Positions 1 through 5,522 of a stretch of 5,528 nt of DNA are shown piece by piece; positions within the stretch are counted from its first letter, which is position 1; each line of letters begins with the position of its first letter. Position numbers and translations under genes: made by a program. Origin of the DNA: DATIYF01 sp035517775 (lineage in GTDB: Bacteria; Acidobacteriota; Terriglobia; Terriglobales; Acidobacteriaceae); assembly GCA_035517775.1 (NCBI GenBank), contig DATIYF010000110.1, positions 1-5,528 of the forward strand, given 5' to 3'. The notes beneath the pieces are model-generated. The model did no database searches. It saw nothing but the letters and a program-made list of their open reading frames with translations, and was not told the DNA's origin.

Positions 1-396
1 CGCTCCGGCGCGGGCGGTACGGCGCAGAGCGGCCCGCACCCGCGCCAGAAGCTCGCGCGGGCTGAAGGGTTTGGTGACGTAGTCATCGGCCCCTAACTCC
101 AGCAGCAGAACCTTATCGGAAACGTCGCTGGTGGCGCTCAGGACGATGATGGGCAGCCACGGCATCTGCTGTTTTATGGCGCGGCAGACATCGCGCCCCG
201 AGAGGGCGGGAAGGCGAAGGTCCAGCACCACCGCCGCGGGAGTCGCTCGGCGGAAAGCTTCAAGCGCAGCCTGGCCATCTGGCGCGATCTCTACGGCAAA
301 CTTTTCGCCTTCGAATAACCGCTTCAACGCTTTCTGGACGGCGCGGTCATCCTCCACCACCAGGATCAACTCCCTGCGGGCGGGCTGCTCCGCCAT
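1..396 (-). CDS. Response regulator, receiver domain (3' end outside window)
   Basis: This is a two-component response regulator, a cytoplasmic protein switched by Asp phosphorylation from a partner histidine kinase that is not in view. The 132 visible residues are a nearly complete CheY-like receiver. The acidic triad E15-D16-D17 follows the first strand (LILVVEDD). The phospho-acceptor is D59 in VVLDLRLP. The switch residue S87 lies in IIVLSA, Y106 is the aromatic switch, and the invariant K109 is in VTKPF. The tail FSPRELLARVRAALRR is the usual helix 5 and linker of OmpR/PhoB-type regulators, so a winged-helix output domain probably follows beyond base 1. That is inferred from the tail and is not seen. 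The ATG at 396 is chosen because GGGGGAG (405-411) sits 8 bases upstream and the receiver begins right after it. The receiver call is very secure; the OmpR subfamily is likely. The target genes are unknown. Confidence 0.93.
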   Translation of the reverse strand, partial: MAEQPARRELILVVEDDRAVQKALKRLFEGEKFAVEIAPDGQAALEAFRRATPAAVVLDLRLPALSGRDVCRAIKQQMPWLPIIVLSATSDVSDKVLLLELGADDYVTKPFSPRELLARVRAALRRTARAGA

Positions 397-509
397 AGGA
401 AGCTCTCCCCCGGGCGCCTCCGCCCGCTCCCAAGGGGATGCGGAAACCCGGATAGTTTCAGTTCGCATCATTCTCGAACCCTCATGCTCAATCTATGATG
501 GGGCGACTT

Positions 510-537
510 CCGGCGGCTATTACCAGCCGGCGGTATT
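510..537. repeat. Tandem CCGGCGG-TATT intergenic repeat
   Basis: Two degenerate units lie side by side with a 17-base period: CCGGCGGCTATT at 510-521 and CCGGCGGTATT at 527-537. The second, with the preceding G (12 bases, 526-537), recurs exactly at 5479-5490 upstream of mrp. Both places are outside the recognised genes. This fits a dispersed, GC-rich intergenic repeat of the genome. Its function is unknown. Confidence 0.5.
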
Positions 538-562
538 TCCCGTAAAGCAGGCTCAAGACTGC

Positions 563-591
563 AAAAACAAGGAACCTGCGCTCCATTCCTT
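563..591 (-). terminator. Possible intrinsic terminator or attenuator
   Basis: Read on the minus strand, AAGGAA (591-586) pairs with TTCCTT (574-569) across an 11-base loop, followed by G and five T (567-563). A second stem, GGGCG/CGCCC with a 9-base loop (593-597 with 607-611), lies just upstream. The layout is that of a weak rho-independent terminator: the stem is only 6 bp and AT-rich. It lies about 165 bases before the response regulator start, so it could end a short RNA or attenuate the regulator's leader. Confidence 0.35.
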
Positions 592-619
592 CGGGCGTAG
601 GTAACCCGCCCACAACCGC

Positions 620-650
620 TATAGATTACTACTGCGAGAGGTAGTTACAA
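620..650 (-). promoter_or_regulatory. Candidate promoter for regulator leader or small RNA
   Basis: On the minus strand TTGTAA (650-645) is followed after 16 bases by TAATCT (628-623). An overlapping TCTATA (625-620) is an alternative -10 at 19 bases. The spacer holds a small inverted repeat, ACTAC/GTAGT (628-632 with 641-645), which could be an operator half-site pair or chance. Transcription from here would start near 616 and read through the hairpins at 611-563 towards the response regulator. Confidence 0.3.
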
Positions 651-842
651 TGCCGGCCCTATTTGTTGACATTTTTTTTACAAGTCATATTTCTGCACTC
701 AGGGTGCCGCCAGCGGGGTTCTGGATCACTACGCAGATGGAAAAGCGGTGTCACGGAGTGGTCATAGCTCTCGTAAAAGCGGTTGGATAGGCGCGCCCTC
801 GATACAAACGTATCCATTTCGCGTGACTGCGAGACTTCATGT

Positions 843-867
843 CGTGACCACCAGAAGACTGGTCACG
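843..867. repeat. Perfect 8-bp inverted repeat
   Basis: CGTGACCA (843-850) pairs perfectly with TGGTCACG (860-867) across a 9-base loop. No T-run follows on either strand, so it is not a clear terminator. The right arm can also pair with GCGTGAC at 821-827, so two stems compete for it. It could be an RNA switch element or a binding site for a dimeric regulator. Confidence 0.5.
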
Positions 868-884
868 CGGAAGCTAGAAACCCG

Positions 885-899
885 CGGCGGCCTCCGCCG
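885..899. repeat. Perfect GC-only hairpin behind the kinase
   Basis: CGGCGG (885-890) and CCGCCG (894-899) form a perfect 6-bp GC stem with a 3-base loop. On the minus strand it is followed by CGGG and then three T, so it may back up the terminator at 910-935. It lies 77 bases past the kinase stop codon. Confidence 0.4.
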
Positions 900-906
900 T
901 AGTCGG

Positions 907-935
907 GTAAAGTGAAGGAGCCTGGTGCTTCACTT
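907..935 (-). terminator. Likely terminator of the kinase gene
   Basis: The arms AAGTGAAG (910-917) and CTTCACTT (928-935) form a perfect 8-bp stem with a 10-base loop, about 40 bases beyond the kinase stop codon. On the minus strand the stem ends in TT and continues TACCC, so the T-run is short and termination may be weak. Position and perfection favour a 3'-end signal or an mRNA-stabilising hairpin for the kinase transcript. Confidence 0.45.
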
Positions 936-975
936 CGGTCTCTAACATAACGCCTCTTCCTGCTGCGAGAAGTCT

Positions 976-3762
976 CTAACGAAAACCGGTGAACATTACC
1001 ACATCGGTGTCGTTGAACCGCTTGCGGGAGATGGCGATCTTTTTGCCGTCGCGCGACCAGCCGTAGGCGACAATATACGCCGGTTCGGTCGTGAAGTGGG
1101 TAAGCTGAAACGGTGCGCCGCCGGCCAGAGGCTGCACATAGAGATTGCGCGTCGATCCGATCATCTGCACAAAAGTCAGGCCTTTGCCGTCCGGAGTCCA
1201 TCCCACAGTGTCGGCGTAAGGCGAGGCATCGATCTCACGCACCGGCGGGCCACCCTCCATCTTCTGCACCACGAACTTCTGTTTCGCATTCTGCCCTTCG
1301 CCGTCGGTCCGCAAATACGCGATGAAGGCCCCATCCGGCGAAATCTGCACCGTGCTTGAAATCACCCCATGCGCCAGGTCCACTGGGTCGCCGCCGTCGG
1401 TGGACACCTTAAAAATATGCAGCGTGGAGTCGCCTTCCTTATATCCGGTGTATACCAGCCACTTTCCGTCCGGAGTGCATGGTGCGGCGCCTTCGTCATC
1501 CTTGCCGTGAGTGAGTTGCTTGAGTTCGCCTGAGGCCGTATCCAGCCGCCACAGCGCTACGCGGTTCTCATCGCTGTTGAGCCGCGAGACCACGGCCAGA
1601 GTTCCTGGTCCGCAGGCGCTGGCAGAAAAGTCCGCCTGATCGCTTTCCAGCAGCCGGGTACGATTGCTCCCATCGGCCGCCGATTCATAGAGTCGGAACG
1701 AGGCGTCGATCTGCAGCAGGTGGCCGTCGGCAGTCCAGGAAAAACCGTTGCCTGTGGCCTGCTGCTCCAGGGTAATCGGGGTCAGCTTCCAATCGATTTT
1801 GTCGCTGAGTTGCGCCGGCGAGTCGCCTACATAAATCGCCTGCGAGATGCGCGTCTGCGTGGTCACCAGGGCTTTGCCGTCGGCGGTCACGCTCAGTGAG
1901 TTATAGGGATTCAGGTCGTTGGTGATCTTGTACGCCTCGCCGGCCGGATAAGGCTGAAACCAGATTTCAAGTCGGAAACCGGTGGATTTTGCCGCTCCAA
2001 TGAAGAACAGCCCGGAACCATCCGGCATCCAGGCAACAGCGTTGATCAAAAGCGGAGAGGGAAACTGCCCGACCAGCTTGCCATCCGTGGAGAGGATCAG
2101 AATATTTGTGATGCTGTTCTTCTCCAGTTGAATCACAGGTATGGCAATCAGATCCAGCTTGCCCAGCCACGCGGGCCGGCCGTTGAATCCGCTGAGGCCG
2201 CTGGGACGGCGCAGAATCACCCGTTCCCCGGTGCCGTCGCTGTTCGCCATAACCAACCTCTGCTCGCTCCCGTCTTCCGACGAACGCAGATAGAGAATCC
2301 TGCTGCCGTCGGCGGATAGCGTCGGCCCTGCCGAGATGTCCATCGCCACCCGCCGCGAAGCCCCGCCCAGGGAAGGCACAACATACAAGTTGTTGATATT
2401 GGCGTTGGAAGGGTCGGAGTGCTCGTAGTAGAGAAAGTTGCCGTCCGGCGCAAACACCAGACTGTTGTAGAAACCGGGCTGCGGTGGAACCACGGTGACT
2501 TCACTGCCGGTGAGCACTTGCTTTACGCGCAGGCTGCGTTCGCCCTCGCGCTTCACATAAGCTACCCACTTGCCATCTCCGGAGACCGCGGCCTCTCCCG
2601 TAACTGCCTGGCTGTGATCGGTAAGCTGGCGGATGCTCAGATTGCGCGTGTCGAGGGCGGGGCTGCCGCGCACCAGGAGCTTATAGACCCCGAATCCAGC
2701 CGCCGCCAGCAGCGCTACAAGAATCACAGCCAGCGCCGAAGTCGCCGATTTGTGACTGCGGGCGGCCGAGAGCAGCACCCGGCCCGAAGAAGGGGAAGCC
2801 GCTGCAACCGGAGTCGCGCCGGAACTGACTGCTGCCGCCAAGCTGCCCGAATCGCTCGCTGGCTGGCCGGAAGCTACTTTCCCTGAACTTGTGTCGCGCC
2901 GCAGCCGCTTCAGGTCGCCACGAATTTCCGCCGCACTCTGATAACGGAGGTCGGAGTCCTTCTCCAGCATCTTGAGGATGATTTCATCCAGCTTGGGCGG
3001 CAGCCCTGGGTTGAGCTGCAACGGGGGAATCGGAGGCTTTTCCAGGATGGCATGAAAGATGACAGCCGAGGTCGCCCCGTCGAAAGGCAGGCGGCCGGCA
3101 GCCATCTGGTAGAGTACAGCGCCGAAGCTGAATAGGTCGGAGCGGCCGTCGAGTTCCTCGCCCCGCGCCTGCTCGGGAGACATGTAGGCAATCGTGCCCA
3201 CGGTCGACCCCGGACTGGTCAGCAGCGCCGCGCGAGGTTCATCGACTGTAGCCCCCGCCAGACTGGTAGCAGCCTGTTGCGCGCGGGCCAGCTTGGCCAG
3301 GCCGAAATCCAGCACCTTGGCCCGGCCGCGGTTGGTGATAAAGATGTTGGCGGGTTTGATGTCGCGGTGAATGAAGCCGGCGCGGTGCGCGGCATCAAGC
3401 GCGTCGGCGACCTGCACTCCGATGTCCAGCAGTGTGTCGAGCGGCATGGGCCGCGCCAGTCGCTCGGAAAGCGGCTGCCCTTCCAGCAACTCCATCGCCA
3501 GCAGCGGCTGGCCCTCGAACTCATCGATTTCATAAATCGTGCAGATGCTTTCGTGGTTCAGCGCCGAAGCTGCGCGCGCTTCGAATCGAAACCGCTCCAG
3601 CGCCTGCGGATTGCTGGCCATCTCCGCCGGCAAAAACTTTAGCGCCACCTTGCGGCCCAGTTTCAGGTCTTCGGCCTGATACACGACCCCCATGCCTCCC
3701 GCGCCAAGGGGCCCTGTTATCCGGTAATGCGAGATAGTCTGGCCAATCTTTGGAGAACTCAT
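976..3762 (-). CDS. Membrane Ser/Thr protein kinase with PD40 beta-propeller
   Basis: This is a PknB-like Hanks-type kinase that phosphorylates Ser/Thr of cytoplasmic proteins. Kinase domain, about residues 13-288: glycine loop G20-A-G22-G23-M-G25, ATP lysine K42 (VALK), helix-C glutamate E61, catalytic H132-R133-D134 with K136 and N139, D152-F153-G154, YMSPEQ at 193-198, D209 and subdomain XI R273. All key residues are present, so it should be active. As an RD kinase with Ser/Thr such as T187 and T190 in its activation loop, it probably needs loop phosphorylation. A Ser/Ala/Gly-rich linker (290-340) leads to one membrane helix (about 342-362). The rest (370-928) is an extracytoplasmic TolB/PD40-like propeller with about ten SxDG-type motifs, for example SGDGKWVAY at 394 and SPDGAFIAY at 808. 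The ligand is unknown. The ATG at 3762 is firm: an in-frame TAA lies six codons upstream and the next Met is inside the glycine loop. It has no Shine-Dalgarno site and its own promoter. Confidence 0.96.
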   Translation of the reverse strand: MSSPKIGQTISHYRITGPLGAGGMGVVYQAEDLKLGRKVALKFLPAEMASNPQALERFRFEARAASALNHESICTIYEIDEFEGQPLLAMELLEGQPLSERLARPMPLDTLLDIGVQVADALDAAHRAGFIHRDIKPANIFITNRGRAKVLDFGLAKLARAQQAATSLAGATVDEPRAALLTSPGSTVGTIAYMSPEQARGEELDGRSDLFSFGAVLYQMAAGRLPFDGATSAVIFHAILEKPPIPPLQLNPGLPPKLDEIILKMLEKDSDLRYQSAAEIRGDLKRLRRDTSSGKVASGQPASDSGSLAAAVSSGATPVAAASPSSGRVLLSAARSHKSATSALAVILVALLAAAGFGVYKLLVRGSPALDTRNLSIRQLTDHSQAVTGEAAVSGDGKWVAYVKREGERSLRVKQVLTGSEVTVVPPQPGFYNSLVFAPDGNFLYYEHSDPSNANINNLYVVPSLGGASRRVAMDISAGPTLSADGSRILYLRSSEDGSEQRLVMANSDGTGERVILRRPSGLSGFNGRPAWLGKLDLIAIPVIQLEKNSITNILILSTDGKLVGQFPSPLLINAVAWMPDGSGLFFIGAAKSTGFRLEIWFQPYPAGEAYKITNDLNPYNSLSVTADGKALVTTQTRISQAIYVGDSPAQLSDKIDWKLTPITLEQQATGNGFSWTADGHLLQIDASFRLYESAADGSNRTRLLESDQADFSASACGPGTLAVVSRLNSDENRVALWRLDTASGELKQLTHGKDDEGAAPCTPDGKWLVYTGYKEGDSTLHIFKVSTDGGDPVDLAHGVISSTVQISPDGAFIAYLRTDGEGQNAKQKFVVQKMEGGPPVREIDASPYADTVGWTPDGKGLTFVQMIGSTRNLYVQPLAGGAPFQLTHFTTEPAYIVAYGWSRDGKKIAISRKRFNDTDVVMFTGFR

Positions 3763-3774
3763 CGGAGGCAGACA

Positions 3775-3803
3775 ATGTTAGGGTTGGAGAATGTGGAAGT
3801 CAA
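3775..3803 (-). promoter_or_regulatory. Sigma-70-type promoter of the kinase gene
   Basis: On the minus strand TTGACT (3803-3798) is separated by exactly 17 bases from TAACAT (3780-3775). This is a close match to the TTGACA-N17-TATAAT consensus. Only 12 bases separate the -10 box from the kinase ATG, which puts the likely start point about 5-7 bases before the ATG. The kinase can therefore be transcribed independently of the upstream cysteine-cluster gene. Confidence 0.7.
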
Positions 3804-3814
3804 CGGATGGAAAT

Positions 3815-3830
3815 GGCGTGGGAGAACGCC
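3815..3830 (-). terminator. Weak hairpin after the cysteine-cluster gene
   Basis: GGCGT/ACGCC forms a 5-bp stem with a 6-base loop, followed on the minus strand by ATTTCC. It lies between the stop of the upstream gene (3855) and the kinase -35 box. The short stem and short T-run make it a poor terminator, so some read-through into the kinase gene is possible. Confidence 0.2.
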
Positions 3831-3854
3831 GCCTGAGAGTCTGAGGGCAGCCCG

Positions 3855-4466
3855 CTAGCGCACCAGCCCGAAAGCGACAATGGTTTCACCGCCAGTTCCG
3901 GTGGCAGCCTCGTGCTCCTTGCGCAGCGTGGCTTCGAGATTCTGCGGGTCAGGAATCATCTCACAAGCGGCGATTTCTTCCTCGGTAGCGCCTTCAAAGC
4001 ACAAATCGCAAACGCCGAGTTCGCCCTCTGACTTCACTGGCGGCCCGAAGGTGCGGCAAAGAATCGGGCGATGTTCGTAAAGGTCACAGGTCTTGGTTTC
4101 CGGATCGAGCACCGGGCAGGGCTCGTCGTTGGCGAAGGCGTTCCACTTATCGACATACTCGTCGGACTCAGAGAGCACGCCCGTGGCGGGATCGCCGGGA
4201 AATTCAGGAGATAACCGGGCCACAACTTCCAGAGTACGGCTGCGCACCCGAGCCGCGCGCGCGGGGTCCTTCAATTCAAGTTCGGCCAAACCCTTGCGGA
4301 GGCGGGCAGCGTCGAGCTGGCTGATGGCAAATACACCGACGCAGCATTGCGCACAACCCGGTTTGCAGGCGAGCCACTTTCCCCCGCGCTGAAAAGCGTC
4401 GGCCAGGGCGGCATTCACGATCTGCACCAGTTGCTGATCTCCGGGTGGCACTGAAGCACAAGGCAT
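3855..4466 (-). CDS. YkgJ-type cysteine-cluster protein (zinc/iron-chelating domain)
   Basis: The protein matches the YkgJ-type CxxCC family, predicted to bind zinc or an iron-sulfur cluster; its biochemical role is not established. Counted from the ATG at 4466 (203 residues), the motif CxxxCxxCC is C34, C38, C41, C42. It is followed by C117 in EPCPVLD, C127, then YEHRPILCRTFG with C137, and further cysteines C153, C156 and C168. The spacing and the CP-L, C-YE-RP-CR-F signature are typical of the family. No signal peptide or membrane segment is seen, so it is probably cytoplasmic. The start is uncertain. A TTG at 4493 would add nine residues (212 in total), but neither start has a Shine-Dalgarno site. 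The ATG has TATCCT 7 bases upstream, a layout seen in leaderless genes. It lies 90 bases downstream of mrp and 92 upstream of the kinase. A shared transcript with mrp is plausible. Confidence 0.88.
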   Translation of the reverse strand: MPCASVPPGDQQLVQIVNAALADAFQRGGKWLACKPGCAQCCVGVFAISQLDAARLRKGLAELELKDPARAARVRSRTLEVVARLSPEFPGDPATGVLSESDEYVDKWNAFANDEPCPVLDPETKTCDLYEHRPILCRTFGPPVKSEGELGVCDLCFEGATEEEIAACEMIPDPQNLEATLRKEHEAATGTGGETIVAFGLVR

Positions 4467-4556
4467 GGCAGTAAGGATAACCTGCGAGACCAAAGAGAGC
4501 CGCGACTTTTTTGAAATGCGCCAACCAGCGCCGGGCCTCGGGGCAGAAAAAGCGTA

Positions 4557-5408
4557 CTACTGGATCTGGATTACGCCCTCAGGGGCGCTGGCCTTAATTT
4601 CTTCTACCCTGGACGCTACTTTCCTGGCGAAATCGTACAGCGACTTGGCATGGGGAGAGTCTTCGCCCTCCAGGACGGCAGGCTTGCCGGTGTCTCCAGC
4701 TTTGCGGATCTCGGGATCGAGTTGAATATTGCCGAGAAACGGGACCCCGAACTCGCTGGCGGTTCTTTCGGCGCCGCCGCGGGAGAAGATATCGATTTCG
4801 TGATTGCAGTGGGGGCAGACGAAATAGCTCATATTCTCGACGACCCCCACCAGGTCCACCTTCATCTGGCGAAACATTTCGATGGCCTTGCGGGCGTCCT
4901 GCAGGGAAACATCGGAGGGGGTTGAGACTACGATGGCCCCGGTGAGAGGCACGGTTTGAATGAGCGACAGAGCCACGTCGCCCGTGCCTGGCGGCAGGTC
5001 GATAACGAGATAGTCGAGGATTCCCCACTCCACCGAACCCAAGAACTGGCGCACGATCGAGTGCAGCATGGGGCCCCGCCAGATTACCGGCTTGTCGCCT
5101 GGATTGAGAAATCCCACCGAGATGACTTTGAGGCCATGGGCCTGCATCGGCTCAATGCTGTTGGGTCCAGAGGCCTTCGGTTGGCCGCTGGCGCCAAGCA
5201 TCAAGGGGACATTGGGGCCGTAAACATCGGCGTCGAGCAGCCCGACTTTGTGGCCCAGCTTCGAGAGGGCAATGGCCAGGTTTACCGCGAGCGTCGTTTT
5301 CCCTACGCCGCCTTTGCCGGAACCAACGGCGATGATGCTTTCCACTCCAGGCAGCGGTTGCGGGGCTGGCGGGGCTTGTCCGGGATGCGGGGGCATGTGC
5401 GAACTCAA
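4557..5408 (-). CDS. mrp: Mrp/ApbC-type iron-sulfur cluster carrier ATPase
   Basis: This is a cytoplasmic P-loop NTPase of the Mrp/NBP35 branch of the MinD/ParA group. Such proteins hold a labile Fe-S cluster and pass it to apo-proteins. The 283 residues contain the deviant Walker A KGGVGKTT (32-39), the DADVYGPN segment (59-66), the hallmark RGPM (111-114), the Walker B-like VIDLPPGTGD (135-144) and the cluster-binding pair C198-P-H-C201. The end is complete (TAG). The N-terminal DUF59/MIP18 domain found in many bacterial Mrp proteins (about 350-370 residues) is absent; here there is only a Pro-rich lead of about 20 residues. The TTG at 5408 is preferred over the ATG at 5396 because GAGGTG (5414-5419) lies 5 bases before the TTG but 17 before the ATG. 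Family assignment is very secure; the client proteins are unknown. Confidence 0.95.
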   Translation of the reverse strand: MSSHMPPHPGQAPPAPQPLPGVESIIAVGSGKGGVGKTTLAVNLAIALSKLGHKVGLLDADVYGPNVPLMLGASGQPKASGPNSIEPMQAHGLKVISVGFLNPGDKPVIWRGPMLHSIVRQFLGSVEWGILDYLVIDLPPGTGDVALSLIQTVPLTGAIVVSTPSDVSLQDARKAIEMFRQMKVDLVGVVENMSYFVCPHCNHEIDIFSRGGAERTASEFGVPFLGNIQLDPEIRKAGDTGKPAVLEGEDSPHAKSLYDFARKVASRVEEIKASAPEGVIQIQ

Positions 5409-5413
5409 ACGGT

Positions 5414-5419
5414 CACCTC
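5414..5419 (-). promoter_or_regulatory. Shine-Dalgarno site that fixes the mrp TTG start
   Basis: GAGGTG on the minus strand pairs well with the 16S rRNA tail and stands 5 bases upstream of the TTG at 5408. It is too far (17 bases) from the first ATG at 5396, so it decides for the TTG start. Confidence 0.7.
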
Positions 5420-5436
5420 GAGAAAGTGATGTATCG

Positions 5437-5442
5437 ATTATA
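5437..5442 (-). promoter_or_regulatory. -10 box of the mrp promoter
   Basis: A perfect TATAAT on the minus strand lies 28 bases before the mrp start codon. It would give a leader of about 22 bases that includes the ribosome site. No good -35 is seen at 16-18 bases: that position (about 5459-5466) is occupied by the GC-rich TGCCGGCGG repeat. The promoter may depend on an activator, or the box may be chance. Confidence 0.5.
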
Positions 5443-5457
5443 GACGCAGCGCTGGCG

Positions 5458-5522
5458 TGCCGGCGGGAGCCGAGGTTTGCCGGCGGTATTGCCTTTTGCG
5501 AAGTTGCCGGCGGGACGCCGGC
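5458..5522. repeat. Cluster of TGCCGGCGG repeats with a hairpin
   Basis: TGCCGGCGG occurs three times, at 5458-5466, 5478-5486 and 5505-5513. The last copy is part of a perfect hairpin, GCCGGCG, GGA, CGCCGGC (5506-5522). The middle copy continues TATT and shares 12 bases exactly with 526-537. The element appears to run past the window edge. It resembles short GC-rich palindromic intergenic repeats spread in many copies in some genomes; the copy number here cannot be judged. Confidence 0.6.

Larger units (their letters stand above)
397..975. other. Long intergenic stretch rich in hairpins and repeats
   Basis: These 579 bases lie between the kinase stop and the regulator start, and I found no convincing protein gene in them. 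In minus-strand order they contain three perfect hairpins behind the kinase (910-935, 885-899, 843-867), a smaller stem (801-814), a run of eight T (672-679), a possible promoter (620-650), two hairpins with a T-run (563-611), two CCGGCGG-TATT repeats (510-537) and the regulator's ribosome site (405-411). A 9-base direct repeat, AAAAGCGGT, occurs at 741-749 and 775-783. The short open frames here have poor start signals. The density of structure suggests an RNA or regulatory role, but none is recognised. Confidence 0.6.

Noticed and set aside
131..604. Open frame of 157 codons on the plus strand
   Set aside because: It lies largely antisense to the receiver domain, has a composition rich in Ser/Arg/Ala typical of a GC-rich shadow frame, and shows no recognisable domain.
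666..693. Plus-strand TTGACA (666-671) with TATTTC (688-693) as a promoter
   Set aside because: The -35 is perfect, but the -10 is weak, the spacer is a T-run plus 8 bases, and no plus-strand gene follows. It would only make sense if the hairpin-rich 700-935 stretch is a plus-strand RNA, for which there is no terminator T-run.
790..797. 8-base palindrome GGCGCGCC
   Set aside because: It is a short palindrome of the kind expected by composition in GC-rich DNA, with no further symmetry around it.
751..840. Minus-strand 29-codon frame (ATG at 840, TGA at 751) just past the 843-867 hairpin
   Set aside because: The peptide is short and basic with no family resemblance, and the only ribosome-site-like bases (GGTGG) are buried in the hairpin and poorly spaced. 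Chance is the simpler explanation.
863..1201. Minus-strand 112-codon frame overlapping the kinase 3' end
   Set aside because: It is out of frame with the kinase, whose C-terminal propeller motifs (DGKGLTFV, DGKKIAIS) are intact to the stop at 976. There is no sign of a frameshift.
4093..4392. Plus-strand and other-frame open frames over the cysteine-cluster, kinase and mrp genes
   Set aside because: All lie within well-supported genes in other frames and are low-complexity Arg/Ser/Ala/Pro translations. They are by-products of high GC.
4500..4556. Terminator after mrp
   Set aside because: Only a 4-bp GCGC/GCGC stem followed by a mixed stretch is visible. That is not enough to call a terminator.
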